Shown piece after piece: positions 1 through 8,239 of a stretch of 31,146 nucleotides of DNA. The stretch covers positions 1-31,146 of the forward strand of contig JAEDEK010000006.1 of the NCBI GenBank assembly GCA_016293365.1, read 5' to 3'. Source of the stretch: Bulleidia sp. (GTDB lineage: Bacteria > Bacillota_I > Bacilli_A > Erysipelotrichales > Erysipelotrichaceae). Position 1 is the stretch's first letter, and each line of letters opens with the position of its first letter. The translations under genes were made by a program, and so were the position numbers. A model generated the notes under the pieces. It was not told where the DNA came from. It did not search any database and saw nothing but the letters and a program-made list of their open reading frames with translations.

Positions 1-379
1 AGAAGAACTCCTCCTTCTGCTCCCGGTCGTCCAGCCCTGCAACCAGCGTAGAATCCGCAGCCCAGTCCACGATCCAGCCGTCCTCGGTCTGGCTGGCGGT
101 GATGGTAAAGTCCAGCCCAGTCAGCTCGCTGAGTGATTGGGCCAGTTCCTCGGCAGTCTTTTGGGCACCGGTATATTCGATGGGGTATTCTTTGACCTCA
201 TCGGCATAGAAAACGGCATAGAGGATATCGGTCTGGGTACGCTCTGCTGCACTCGGTGCCGGTTCCGCCGGCGTCGATGAGTTTGACGTGTCGGATGGCG
301 ATGCACGCTTGCAGGCCGAAAGGCTCAGTAGGAACAGTACGGAAAGTGTAAGCACCCAAAAATTGCGAAAGTTTTTCAT
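1..379 (-). CDS. Putative lipoprotein, 3' part beyond window
   Basis: I read this ORF directly from the minus strand: ATG at 379, open to the window edge (126 codons, C-terminus missing). The N-terminus MKNFRNF is followed by a hydrophobic stretch and a lipobox LSAC with Cys23, so it should be a signal-peptidase II substrate anchored on the outside of the membrane. A low-complexity Ser/Pro/Ala linker (about residues 25-45) follows, then a globular start containing YAVFYADEV and LTGLDFTITAS. This resembles small GerMN-like lipoproteins of clostridia, but I cannot confirm the family from the fragment. A GAGGAA sequence lies upstream as a possible RBS. Codons are GC-rich (CTG, GCC, ACC, GAG), unlike the operons further right, which suggests transfer or a contig artefact. 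Confidence 0.7.
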   Translation of the reverse strand, partial: MKNFRNFWVLTLSVLFLLSLSACKRASPSDTSNSSTPAEPAPSAAERTQTDILYAVFYADEVKEYPIEYTGAQKTAEELAQSLSELTGLDFTITASQTEDGWIVDWAADSTLVAGLDDREQKEEFF

Positions 380-405
380 TTTTCATTTCCTCTCTATCCG
401 TTGAC

Positions 406-480
406 TCAGTCACAAATGCGGAAGAACAGGTAGTTGTAAGGTTCTTCCGAGTCACCATCCATAATATAGCTCTCAGCCAT
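406..480 (-). CDS. 24-residue ORF upstream of the lipoprotein
   Basis: ATG at 480 is preceded by AAGGAG with 4 nt spacing, a strong RBS for so short a frame. The product runs MAESYIMDGDSEEPYNYLFF and ends RICD. It stops 26 nt before the lipoprotein ATG and could be a leader peptide, a translationally coupled small protein, or the surviving start of a truncated gene. No family is recognised. Its acidic and aromatic composition does not look like a membrane or signal peptide. Confidence 0.4.
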   Translation of the reverse strand: MAESYIMDGDSEEPYNYLFFRICD

Positions 481-634
481 TCTGCTCCTTTCTTACAACT
501 GCTTTTCAATTCACCACAAATGAGCCGCAGTCATATGTATTAGGGGGGAGAAACCACCCTTTACATATTACCACTTGATATTGGATTGTTTGTTACATTA
601 TCAATTTCATCAATAATCAATATGATGATTCTTT

Positions 635-898
635 TTAGAATAAATGCACATATTCTCTTTTAAGTGCCTGGGACAGTTCACCAGCTCGAACTGTACACCT
701 GTATACTGGTAATCTTCTGTAAAATCTGTAGTGCTGGTCGGTATTCTTCAATTGATCGGTATTCTTTGATTATGCATCATTCATCAGTATTTTAAAGTCC
801 ATATAGATTACCACATAATCATTGTTGAGAAATTCTTCAGAAACATGTAGTGTGATGTTTTTACTGCAATGTAAGCGCTTGCACTTATATTGCTTCAA
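635..898 (-). pseudogene. Possible gene remnant interrupted by one stop
   Basis: One minus-strand frame is protein-like for 88 codons with a single in-frame TAA at 772-770. The upstream part (42 codons from a TTG at 898) contains SEEFLNNDYVVIYMDFKILM. The downstream part (44 codons) contains YRRLPVYRC, AGELSQALKREY and ends at TAA 637-635. Amino acid usage looks coding, but there is no ATG, no convincing RBS and no recognised family, and the frame runs under the plus-strand promoter at 879-907. It may be a decayed gene; chance in AT-rich DNA cannot be excluded. Confidence 0.25.
870..883 (+). promoter_or_regulatory. cre-like operator (CcpA site)
   Basis: The sequence TGTAAGCGCTTGCA is a near-perfect dyad and fits the CcpA catabolite-responsive element pattern TGWAANCGNTNWCA at all but one degenerate position. 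It overlaps the -35 box at 879-884, which suggests carbon-catabolite repression of the downstream secreted protein gene. The match is seen; the regulation is inferred. Confidence 0.5.
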
Positions 899-907
899 TA
901 GTATACT
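879..907 (+). promoter_or_regulatory. Promoter of the secreted repeat protein
   Basis: A -35 box TTGCAC (879-884), a 17-nt spacer and a -10 box TATACT (902-907) form a good sigma-A type promoter. An AGGAGG ribosome binding site follows at 918-923, 8 nt before the ATG at 932. Confidence 0.65.
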
Positions 908-931
908 GAGATTGTAAAGGAGGGCATTAAT

Positions 932-1480
932 ATGCTGAATAAACGAATTATTTCGCTTTCACTGTGTATTACTTCATTTGCCCTTTTCCCCGTTTTTGCA
1001 AAGGAAAACAGCGATACGTTTATGACTCTCTCTGAATATAATAATAAGTATGGTGCGAATGACATTGATGTTGAGGATGATCCTGGAGAATTACTTACCT
1101 TAGATGAATACAATTCAATGTATGGGAATGAAGAAGAGTTTCTTACTTTAGATCAGTATAATTCTACATATAGTAATGAAGAAGAAATCCTGAATAATCC
1201 TCAAAATCTCTACTCATCTTCTGCATGGACAATTTCACCTGTAAAGCAGCAAACAAAACCTATCATTGTCGAACGGGGAGCTTTGCAAGTTGGAACCATT
1301 ACTTTACAGTATCAAACCGACATACAGGGAGGAAGACCTCAATTTCTGTACGATAAATGTCATTTATCTTATCCAAACTTAATAACATATCACTTTTCAG
1401 GGGATTGTATTTCAGTATACTTCAGCTTTGTCAATGGTGAAACGAAAGATCACTCATGGGTATATTTCTATCCGAATTAA
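932..1480 (+). CDS. Secreted protein with TL(D/S)EYN repeats
   Basis: A 182-residue protein with a cleavable signal peptide (charged MLNKR, hydrophobic core, likely cleavage after VFA at residue 23). The mature N-terminus carries three related repeats: FMTLSEYNNKYG (30-41), LLTLDEYNSMYG (54-65) and FLTLDQYNSTYS (70-81), separated by acidic spacers. The C-terminal half (about 95-182) looks like a compact beta-rich domain with two cysteines (C143, C159) that could form an extracytoplasmic disulfide. I do not recognise the family. The gene stands alone among minus-strand operons, has its own promoter and strong RBS, and has a cre-like site on the promoter, so it is probably exported under carbon-source control. 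AT-rich codon use differs from the housekeeping genes and points to accessory DNA. Confidence 0.75.
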   Translation: MLNKRIISLSLCITSFALFPVFAKENSDTFMTLSEYNNKYGANDIDVEDDPGELLTLDEYNSMYGNEEEFLTLDQYNSTYSNEEEILNNPQNLYSSSAWTISPVKQQTKPIIVERGALQVGTITLQYQTDIQGGRPQFLYDKCHLSYPNLITYHFSGDCISVYFSFVNGETKDHSWVYFYPN

Positions 1481-1582
1481 TATAGGGTAATTTTGAAATC
1501 AGCTTTGTATTAGATACAACTTTTCCCCTTGATTCTACTATAGCATTTATGATCTGTATGTATTCCATCCGGTTATGAATGC

Positions 1583-1609
1583 ATTAAATGAAACGATATT
1601 TCATTTAAT
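1583..1609. repeat. Perfect 11-bp inverted repeat
   Basis: ATTAAATGAAA (1583-1593) and TTTCATTTAAT (1599-1609) flank the 5-nt spacer CGATA. The stem is AT-rich and lies about 100 nt after the secreted protein gene. It could be a weak terminator or mRNA 3'-end hairpin, or an operator dyad. Confidence 0.5.
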
Positions 1610-1743
1610 TTCAGATTCTGAAACCGAATTTAAGCAGATTACTCAATTCAATACTTGCAGAAAACGTTATTTTATGCGATTGTAAAGGAGGCATAAGTTA
1701 TACTTTTGCCTTTCACAGTTTATTTTTTTGAAACGGGATTAAG

Positions 1744-1766
1744 CAGTCGGATAACGACTGTTTTTT
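1744..1766 (+). terminator. Intrinsic terminator, plus strand
   Basis: CAGTCG-GATAA-CGACTG followed by six T. It would end transcription coming from the secreted protein gene or from the orphan-RBS stretch, just before the converging minus-strand operon. Confidence 0.7.
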
Positions 1767-1776
1767 CCTGCATTTT

Positions 1777-1799
1777 AAAAAGATGCCTGAAAAGACATC
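1777..1799 (-). terminator. Terminator of the nusB-xerD operon
   Basis: On the minus strand GATGTC-TTTTCA-GGCATC (one G-T pair) is followed by five T. The stem overlaps the last base of the xerD stop codon, placing it exactly at the operon end. Confidence 0.65.
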
Positions 1800-2715
1800 A
1801 TTTTTCTGAATCAAATTTCAGTTTTCTCATCATCTGTCCTGGATGATTTTCATGATAGGCATCAAATTTCTGACGGTCCAGTACATGGGTATAGATTTCT
1901 GTTGTACTGATATCAGCGTGTCCAAGGATTTCCTGAATCGTTCTTAAATCAGCCCCTGCCTGCAGCATATGCGTTGCGTAGCTATGACGGAGTCTATGTG
2001 CGGTGATATGTTTCTGAAATCCAAGTTCTGTACATTTTTTCTGTAACAGAAGATCCACATGAGCAGTCGTCATTTTTCTGCCATGCCCGTTAAGAAAAAA
2101 CAGATTTGTTTTTTCCTTGATAAGACATGGTCGGATGACATCCCGATAGTATTTCAGAAAACCTGTCATTCCAGAGGGCAATGGAACAATTCTTTCCTTG
2201 TCCCCTTTCCCTTTTACGCGAATGGTACATGTATTCAGATCGACATGGTTGAGTGTCAGAGAAGTTACTTCCGATACACGCAGTCCACATGCATAGATTG
2301 TTTCCAGCAGTGCATGGTCTGCATACTGAGACGGATCCTGATCATCAAAGGAATTCATCAGAGCCTGGATCTCTTCTACTGAACAGATATCCGGGAGATT
2401 TTTGCGTACCGTATTGACTTCAATGTTGATACATGGATCATCAAAGCCATGCATGAAATTCATATCGGCATGAAATCCACGGATGGACGATGCATAGCGT
2501 GCTATGGTAGCTGGCTGTTTTGTTTTTCTTTGCTGAACAAGGAAATCCTGTACATGATCAGCTGTGATTTCTTCCATTGTCTCAATGCCCTGCTGTTTGA
2601 GCCAGCTGACATACAGATTAAGATCTTTGTGATAGGAATACACTGTATTTTCACTTTTTCCCTGATTCAATGACAGGTGCATCAGATATTCCTCAAGTGC
2701 TTCATCAATGTTCAT
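1798..2715 (-). CDS. xerD: XerD-like tyrosine recombinase
   Basis: A 305-residue site-specific tyrosine recombinase with the two-domain layout of XerC/XerD. The N-terminal SAM-like core-binding domain spans about 1-100 and the catalytic domain about 110-300. All catalytic residues are visible: R146 in GLRVSEV, K170 in KGKGDKER, H240 and R243 in HRLRHSYATHML, H266 in LGHADIS and nucleophile Y275 in TEIYTH. XerD acts with XerC at dif to resolve chromosome dimers. Length and motifs fit a housekeeping Xer protein rather than a phage integrase, but the XerC/XerD choice rests on general similarity. Its ATG overlaps the dinB stop (ATGA), so it is translationally coupled as the last gene of the operon. 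Confidence 0.85.
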   Translation of the reverse strand: MNIDEALEEYLMHLSLNQGKSENTVYSYHKDLNLYVSWLKQQGIETMEEITADHVQDFLVQQRKTKQPATIARYASSIRGFHADMNFMHGFDDPCINIEVNTVRKNLPDICSVEEIQALMNSFDDQDPSQYADHALLETIYACGLRVSEVTSLTLNHVDLNTCTIRVKGKGDKERIVPLPSGMTGFLKYYRDVIRPCLIKEKTNLFFLNGHGRKMTTAHVDLLLQKKCTELGFQKHITAHRLRHSYATHMLQAGADLRTIQEILGHADISTTEIYTHVLDRQKFDAYHENHPGQMMRKLKFDSEK

Positions 2716-3887
2716 TTCCGTTTCTCCATTAAGGCACTGGCACGAACAAATGCCTTTGCCCCTAAAGAGTGATTCAGGTCCGCAATGACTTCCCCGGTTT
2801 CCGCCCTTCTTTCCTGCTGCTCATCAAACAGGCTCAGCTGATGAAGAACAAATGAATCTTCTACAAAATCGGATACCGTAATGCCAAGCAGTCTTACTGC
2901 ATCCCCTTCTTCCCAGTTTTCATCAAACAGCTGCATGGCCTGTACAAACAGATCATCGCTGCGGAATACAGGCTCACGCAGTGACCGGGAACGGTCTGCA
3001 TTATGAAGATCATAATAACAGATCCGGATGGATACCTTTGTTCCTGCCCGGTTTGCGGTTTTCAGACGCTGGGAAAGTGTGCGGGCAAGGGAACGGAATA
3101 CCCCTTTGATTTCATCATAGTCTGTGACATCTTCCAGAAGTGTTTCTGAAATACCCATGGAACGTGCTTCATATTCCATCAGCATTTCAGAATGATCAAT
3201 GCCTCGTGCCCGTTCCAGTATTTCTTCTGTATTCTTTCCAAATACCGGCTTGAGTCTATTCAGATCTGGATAATTGGCAAGATCTCCGATGGTATGGATA
3301 TTGAGCTCCTCCATGTACGGCAATGTCTTTTTTCCGATTCCCCGCATGTCTTTGATCGGTAAAGGCCACATGATCGATGGGACATCACGAATGCGCAGTA
3401 CAGTAATACCCATCGGCTTTTTCATATCACTGGCCATTTTGGCAAGAAACAGATTTGGTCCGATTCCGATGGAACACTGCAGGCCGGTTTCTCTGCGGAT
3501 TCTCTGCTGCAGCTCCCATGCCAGGTCCAATGGTCTTTCATACCTGCGGATCGTTTCTGTCATATCCACATAGCATTCATCAATGGATGCCTGTTCCACG
3601 CGGGCGGAATACAGACTGACAATCGCAATAAACTGACTGGAGAGCTCTTCATAATAATGATAATGACCTTCCTGAATGATCAGATCCGGACATAGACGAA
3701 TTGCTTCCTGGATGGACATTCCACTGGAAACGCCATATTTTCTGGCTTCATAACTGGCAGTGGATACAACCGATCTTCTGGTATGTCCTGCCACTGCCAT
3801 TGGTTTACCGGCTAAAGATGGATTGAGAAGGACTTCTGCACTGGCAAAAAAGGCATTCAGATCAACATGAAAATATACCCTGGCCAT
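2712..3887 (-). CDS. dinB: DNA polymerase IV (Y family)
   Basis: A 391-residue translesion DNA polymerase without proofreading. The palm begins VYFHVDLNAFFASAE (D9 metal ligand) and has the second catalytic motif SIDECYVDMTE (D103, E104). Helix-hairpin-helix residues lie near RGIGKKTLPYMEEL, followed by a little-finger domain with SMGISETL. The length is normal for the family. The C-terminus LSLFDEQ resembles a beta-clamp binding peptide (QLSLF type), consistent with recruitment to the sliding clamp. The ATG shares one base with the recN stop (TGATG), so it is coupled to recN in a repair-rich part of the operon. Confidence 0.92.
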   Translation of the reverse strand: MARVYFHVDLNAFFASAEVLLNPSLAGKPMAVAGHTRRSVVSTASYEARKYGVSSGMSIQEAIRLCPDLIIQEGHYHYYEELSSQFIAIVSLYSARVEQASIDECYVDMTETIRRYERPLDLAWELQQRIRRETGLQCSIGIGPNLFLAKMASDMKKPMGITVLRIRDVPSIMWPLPIKDMRGIGKKTLPYMEELNIHTIGDLANYPDLNRLKPVFGKNTEEILERARGIDHSEMLMEYEARSMGISETLLEDVTDYDEIKGVFRSLARTLSQRLKTANRAGTKVSIRICYYDLHNADRSRSLREPVFRSDDLFVQAMQLFDENWEEGDAVRLLGITVSDFVEDSFVLHQLSLFDEQQERRAETGEVIADLNHSLGAKAFVRASALMEKRK

Positions 3888-5530
3888 CAGCCGCGATTCC
3901 TTTCATACAGTTCCTTTGCAGCAAGCAGTGAAGAATCACTGATGACACCGGATGCGATTAAGGCAAGCTGATGAATGATACCATCCTCATCCAGCTGACT
4001 GACAGTGGAATGCGTCGATGCACCATCATCTGCCTTGGATACAAAGTAGTTGGTATCGGCGCATGCTGCAACCTGAGCAAGATGGGTGACCGCAAATACC
4101 TGACAGGTATCGGAAAGAGACTTCATCTTACGTCCGATTGCCGTAGCGACCGGTCCTGATACACCGGTATCGATTTCATCAAAGATGACGGTTTCAATGC
4201 CCATCAGATGGGTGAAAATGACTTTCAGTCCAAGCATGAGTCTGCTCAATTCACCACCGGAAGCTGTCAAAGAAAGAGGTTTGAGCGCTTCTCCTTTATT
4301 CATGGAAATATGGAATTCACAGGATTCCGCACCATGAGCTGTCGGTTCTGTTTCATCGGTAAACACAGTGGAAAAACGTGCATTGACAAGCATGAGATCC
4401 TTTAACTGCTCCTGAATGGCTTCATCCAGAAGATGGCTGTTTTTTCTTCTTGCCTGTGACAGAGATCTGCTGATGGAATCATATTCTTTTCGTGCACGAT
4501 CAATTCTGCGACTGATATCCGAAAGATATTCCTGTCTGTTTTCAAAGGAATCAACCATCTGCTGCAGTTGCTCCTTTTTCGCCAGTACTGCTTCAATGGA
4601 ACCTCCGTATTTCCGTTTGAGCCGGTTGATGGTAAAAAGTCTTTCCTCCATCTGATTGATTTCATCTTCGGAAAGATTCATCTCATCCCGCAAAGAAGCA
4701 AGGGAGCTCATCGCATCATCGAGCGCATAATAACAGTCATTCACCGTATCACTGATGGATGTGATGGCATCATCTTTCATGCTTCCGATCAGCCTGTTGA
4801 TTTCATACAGCTGATCTGATACATGCTCTTGATACAGGGAAAAGATCTCATTCATCTTTTCATAGGAATCCTTCAATAGCTCAAACCGCTTTTCCTTTTC
4901 TTCAAGAGCAGTATCCTCACCGATCTGCAGATCTGCAGTTTCGATTTCATTGATCTGATAACGGTAGAATTCCAGATCATCCTGGTTGAATGTTTCATGT
5001 TCCAGGCGGTACCTTTCTTCCACCAGGCTGTGATAGATTTGATATGCCTTCTGTACCGCATCACACTGCTTTTCATTGTTGAGAAAACGATCCAGCAAAG
5101 GCAGATGATTAGCGGTATTGAGCAGGTAGGAATTATCCCTTTGTCCATGGATATCGATCTGGTTTTTCAGCACTTCCCGTAACAGGGATAACGGTGCAAT
5201 ACGATGATCGATGCGGACGGTAGATTTTCCTGCTTTTGTGATTTCACGGGTGAAGGTAACATCCCCCTGCCATACAAATCCTGCTTCCTGCAGTACATGC
5301 ATGGCAGAAAGATCATTGCTCAGATCAAATGTACCTTCAATGATTGCCTTTTCACTTCCCTTTGCCACAACAGAAGAGCTTGCTCTGTTTCCACACAACA
5401 GGGAAATCGCATCAATCAGGATGGACTTACCGGCACCTGTTTCACCAGTAAAGGCACTGAATCCTTCATTGAAATCCAGTGCGAGTTTTTCAATCAGTAC
5501 GAAGTTTTGAATGTAGAGATTTCTAATCAT
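3887..5530 (-). CDS. recN: DNA repair protein RecN
   Basis: A 547-residue SMC-like ATPase for double-strand break repair. The Walker A motif GETGAGKSI is at about 29-37. A long coiled-coil region follows, rich in Glu/Leu/Arg (roughly 150-360). The ABC-type signature LTASGGELSRLMLGLK, Walker B VIFDEIDTGVSG and switch His in AVTHLAQVAA are near the C-terminus. Length is close to the usual 550-570. The ATG overlaps the dxs stop (ATGA). The neighbourhood dxs-recN, downstream of nusB-xse-ispA, is typical for Bacillota, although the argR and yqxC genes often found between dxs and recN are absent. Confidence 0.93.
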   Translation of the reverse strand: MIRNLYIQNFVLIEKLALDFNEGFSAFTGETGAGKSILIDAISLLCGNRASSSVVAKGSEKAIIEGTFDLSNDLSAMHVLQEAGFVWQGDVTFTREITKAGKSTVRIDHRIAPLSLLREVLKNQIDIHGQRDNSYLLNTANHLPLLDRFLNNEKQCDAVQKAYQIYHSLVEERYRLEHETFNQDDLEFYRYQINEIETADLQIGEDTALEEKEKRFELLKDSYEKMNEIFSLYQEHVSDQLYEINRLIGSMKDDAITSISDTVNDCYYALDDAMSSLASLRDEMNLSEDEINQMEERLFTINRLKRKYGGSIEAVLAKKEQLQQMVDSFENRQEYLSDISRRIDRARKEYDSISRSLSQARRKNSHLLDEAIQEQLKDLMLVNARFSTVFTDETEPTAHGAESCEFHISMNKGEALKPLSLTASGGELSRLMLGLKVIFTHLMGIETVIFDEIDTGVSGPVATAIGRKMKSLSDTCQVFAVTHLAQVAACADTNYFVSKADDGASTHSTVSQLDEDGIIHQLALIASGVISDSSLLAAKELYERNRG

Positions 5531-7392
5531 AATTTCAGTTCTTTTTCTATTTCGTCCATGAGTGTATTCATATCGATATGCAGTTCACGGCGAAGCAGTC
5601 TTTCACTCCCATGTTGTACATATACATCAGGAATTCCGATTCTATGCATTTTTAATGATAAATTTTTTGAATTTGTGTATTCCAGAATCAGAGAACCGAG
5701 TCCATGAATCAGTGTATCCCCCTCATACGTGATGCAGTGCATGTCCTTTTCGACAAGCCATTCAATCATTTCCTTATCCAGAGGCTTAAGGAAACGACAG
5801 TTGATTACCGTAACCGGAAGATCATTTGCCATGACCTTTTCATATACGGTTTCCACACTTTCTCCATATGTCAGCACTGCCACACGATTTTCCTTTCGAT
5901 CGTTATGTTTTACCCATGTACCGATTTCGATTTTCTTTGCCTGATAAGAGGAATCAAATGGAATGACGGACTTGGAAAAACGGATGGCATAAGGATGATT
6001 CTGATGGAATGCGGTATGAACAAGATCCATTGTTTCATTGGCATTGCATGGCTGGGCGATGATGATGTTCGGCAATGCACTCAATAATCCAAGATCATAG
6101 ATACCATGATGTGTTTCACCATCACTTCCGACAATACCTGCATGGTCTATACCGATCACCACCGGCAGATCCATCCGGCATATATCATGATTGATCTGGT
6201 CGTAACATCTTTGCAGGAAGGAACTGTAGACGACAAAATATGGACGTTTACCGGATAAGGCAAGTCCTGCCGCAAATGTTGCTGCATGTTCTTCCGCAAT
6301 CCCTGTATCAAAGCTTCTTTCCGGAAATTTCGCAAAAAAGGAGTTCAGCTTTGAACCGTTTGCCATGGCAGGAGTAATCGCAACAACATCTCTGTTATCT
6401 TCTGCTTCCTGAATCAGCTGATGGGTCATCACGGATGCCCATGGCAGATAACCGGCAGGCGTATCGTGCAGCGGTTTACCGGTGGATGGATTGAATGGAC
6501 CAACGCCATGCCAGTATCCTTCCCGGTCATTTTCACAAGGGGCATAACCCTTTCCCTTTTTGGTAATGACATGTACAACGATCGGTCCTTCATGATTTCT
6601 GACCGCTTTGAATACCTGAATCATGTCATGGATGTTATGACCATCTACCGGTCCGATATAGTCAATACCGTATTCACCGAAAATACCGGTATCCACGATC
6701 TGTTCCTTGATGGAATCACGCATCGTAACAAGGCTTTTGTAAAGACCTTCTCCAACTGCACTGTGCTTGAGATTGCGTTTGAGATTCTGTTTGATGTTCA
6801 GATAGCCGTTGGAGGAACGCAGTTTGGAAAAGGCAGAAGAAAGTGCACCGACATTGCGGGAAATGGACATATTGTTGTCATTGAATACAATGATGATCCT
6901 TCTTTTCTCACTGCCGATTTCATTAAGTGCTTCCAGAGCCATTCCTGAGCTCATTGCACCATCACCGATCACTGGAACGATACAGTAATCATCATGATCA
7001 AGATCACGCGCTACCGCCATCCCAAGGGCTGCTGAAAGCGATGTGGAACTGTGCCCGGCTTCCCATACATCATGCTCGCTTTCCTTTCGTTTTTCAAAAC
7101 CGGAAAGACCTCTGTACTGACGCAGTGTATTGAAAGCACCAGCTCTTCCGGTCAGGATTTTATGGGTATAGCACTGATGGCCGACATCAAAGAAGATTCT
7201 GTCCACCGGTGAATGAAAGACATAATGCAGGGCTATGGTCAGATCAACAACCCCAAGGTTACTTGCCAGATGCCCACCGGTTTTTGAAATGGACTGAATC
7301 AGAAAAGAACGGATCTCACGTGCCAGCTGTTCCAGCTCACTTACACTCATCTTCTTCAGAAAATCAGGATTCTGAATATCTGTCAGGTTCAT
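5527..7392 (-). CDS. dxs: 1-deoxy-D-xylulose-5-phosphate synthase
   Basis: A 621-residue TPP enzyme condensing pyruvate with glyceraldehyde 3-phosphate to DXP, the first step of the MEP isoprenoid pathway. The TPP/Mg motif GDGAMSSG begins at about 143 and ends at the FNDNN segment (about 170-174). SKTGGHLASNLG near the N-terminus contributes the conserved substrate-binding His. GIAEEHAATFAAG holds the catalytic Glu of the pyrimidine-binding domain, and a transketolase C-terminal domain follows. Length is standard. AGGTGG lies just before the ATG, 10 nt after ispA. It sits directly next to ispA, so the operon supplies both the C5 precursor and its chain elongation. Confidence 0.95.
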   Translation of the reverse strand: MNLTDIQNPDFLKKMSVSELEQLAREIRSFLIQSISKTGGHLASNLGVVDLTIALHYVFHSPVDRIFFDVGHQCYTHKILTGRAGAFNTLRQYRGLSGFEKRKESEHDVWEAGHSSTSLSAALGMAVARDLDHDDYCIVPVIGDGAMSSGMALEALNEIGSEKRRIIIVFNDNNMSISRNVGALSSAFSKLRSSNGYLNIKQNLKRNLKHSAVGEGLYKSLVTMRDSIKEQIVDTGIFGEYGIDYIGPVDGHNIHDMIQVFKAVRNHEGPIVVHVITKKGKGYAPCENDREGYWHGVGPFNPSTGKPLHDTPAGYLPWASVMTHQLIQEAEDNRDVVAITPAMANGSKLNSFFAKFPERSFDTGIAEEHAATFAAGLALSGKRPYFVVYSSFLQRCYDQINHDICRMDLPVVIGIDHAGIVGSDGETHHGIYDLGLLSALPNIIIAQPCNANETMDLVHTAFHQNHPYAIRFSKSVIPFDSSYQAKKIEIGTWVKHNDRKENRVAVLTYGESVETVYEKVMANDLPVTVINCRFLKPLDKEMIEWLVEKDMHCITYEGDTLIHGLGSLILEYTNSKNLSLKMHRIGIPDVYVQHGSERLLRRELHIDMNTLMDEIEKELKL

Positions 7393-7402
7393 AATGCCAC
7401 CT

Positions 7403-8239
7403 TCATATTCTGCGTGTGCGGATCTGCTCCACCATGTTCAAAAGACCCGTACCGTCAAATTCAGGTAAATGACGGATTGCATCTTCCGCCTGTGTATACA
7501 GATCATTCATCATCTTTTCCGCTTTATCCATACCAAGCAGTGTCACGCTTGTCACTTTTTCATTTCTTGCATCCGAGTTTGATTTACCAAACTGCTCCGG
7601 GGTCAATTGCACATCGAGGATATCATCCTGGATCTGGAATGCCAGTCCGATCATATTACCGATGGAATGCCACTGTTCAATGATGTCTTCACTCTGTCCA
7701 CAAAGGCATGCGCCGATCATCAATGGGATGCTTAAAAGACATCCTGTTTTGTATGTATGCACATCAACAAGATAGTTCCAGTCACTGCACAATGATTCAT
7801 TCATATCCAGATCCTGTCCATGCACCATACCATCTGCACCTGCCATCCTGGCAAGCATGGCAATGCATCTGACTTTGATATCCGATGGTGTCTCTGCCTT
7901 TGCACATGTTTCAAACGCAAATGTCAATAGACCATCCCCGGCAAGAATGGCTGTTGCCTCATCAAACTGTTTATGACATGTCGGTCTGCCTCTTCTCAGA
8001 TCATCATTATCCATGGCAGGCAGATCATCATGAATCAAAGAGTAGGTATGAATCATTTCAATGGCTGCTGCATATTCATCACCACAGGATTCCTGCTTAC
8101 CATATCCCTTCAGCGTTTCATACAGAAGATTTGGACGGATGCGTTTTCCTCCTGCAAGAAGAGAATACGACATAGCTTCTTTGACACGGGAATCATGCAG
8201 ACGGTTCAGACAGTTTTTCAGTACTTCTTCAATCCGCAT
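7403..8239 (-). CDS. ispA: Polyprenyl (farnesyl) diphosphate synthase
   Basis: A short-chain trans-prenyltransferase that elongates allylic diphosphates with IPP. The first Asp-rich motif DDLPAMDNDD (71-80) has the 4-residue spacing DDxxxxD, and the second is QIQDDILDV. LAGGKRIRP is the IPP-binding segment. I chose the ATG at 8239 (MRIEEVLKN, 278 residues): it aligns with the usual family start and overlaps the xseB stop by 11 nt. The longer frame to 8320 lies over xseB out of frame and carries a non-homologous, basic N-terminus. A further ATG at 8254 is possible. The position between xseB and dxs is classical for Bacillota. Confidence 0.9.
   Translation of the reverse strand: MRIEEVLKNCLNRLHDSRVKEAMSYSLLAGGKRIRPNLLYETLKGYGKQESCGDEYAAAIEMIHTYSLIHDDLPAMDNDDLRRGRPTCHKQFDEATAILAGDGLLTFAFETCAKAETPSDIKVRCIAMLARMAGADGMVHGQDLDMNESLCSDWNYLVDVHTYKTGCLLSIPLMIGACLCGQSEDIIEQWHSIGNMIGLAFQIQDDILDVQLTPEQFGKSNSDARNEKVTSVTLLGMDKAEKMMNDLYTQAEDAIRHLPEFDGTGLLNMVEQIRTRRI

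Larger units (their letters stand above)
510..931. other. AT-rich intergenic stretch
   Basis: This stretch separates the GC-rich left edge from the secreted protein gene. It contains a G/C hairpin near 543-558 without a good U-tract, the interrupted minus-strand reading frame described separately (635-898), and the plus-strand promoter/cre region at 870-925. I see no intact gene longer than about 45 codons with a good RBS. Confidence 0.6.
1481..1776. other. Non-coding stretch with hairpins and an orphan RBS
   Basis: No gene is visible here. It holds a perfect 11-bp inverted repeat at 1583-1609, an orphan AGGAGG within a 14-nt sequence (1678-1691) identical to the leader of the secreted protein gene at 910-923, and a plus-strand terminator at 1744-1766. 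Nothing with an acceptable start codon follows the second RBS. Confidence 0.6.
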
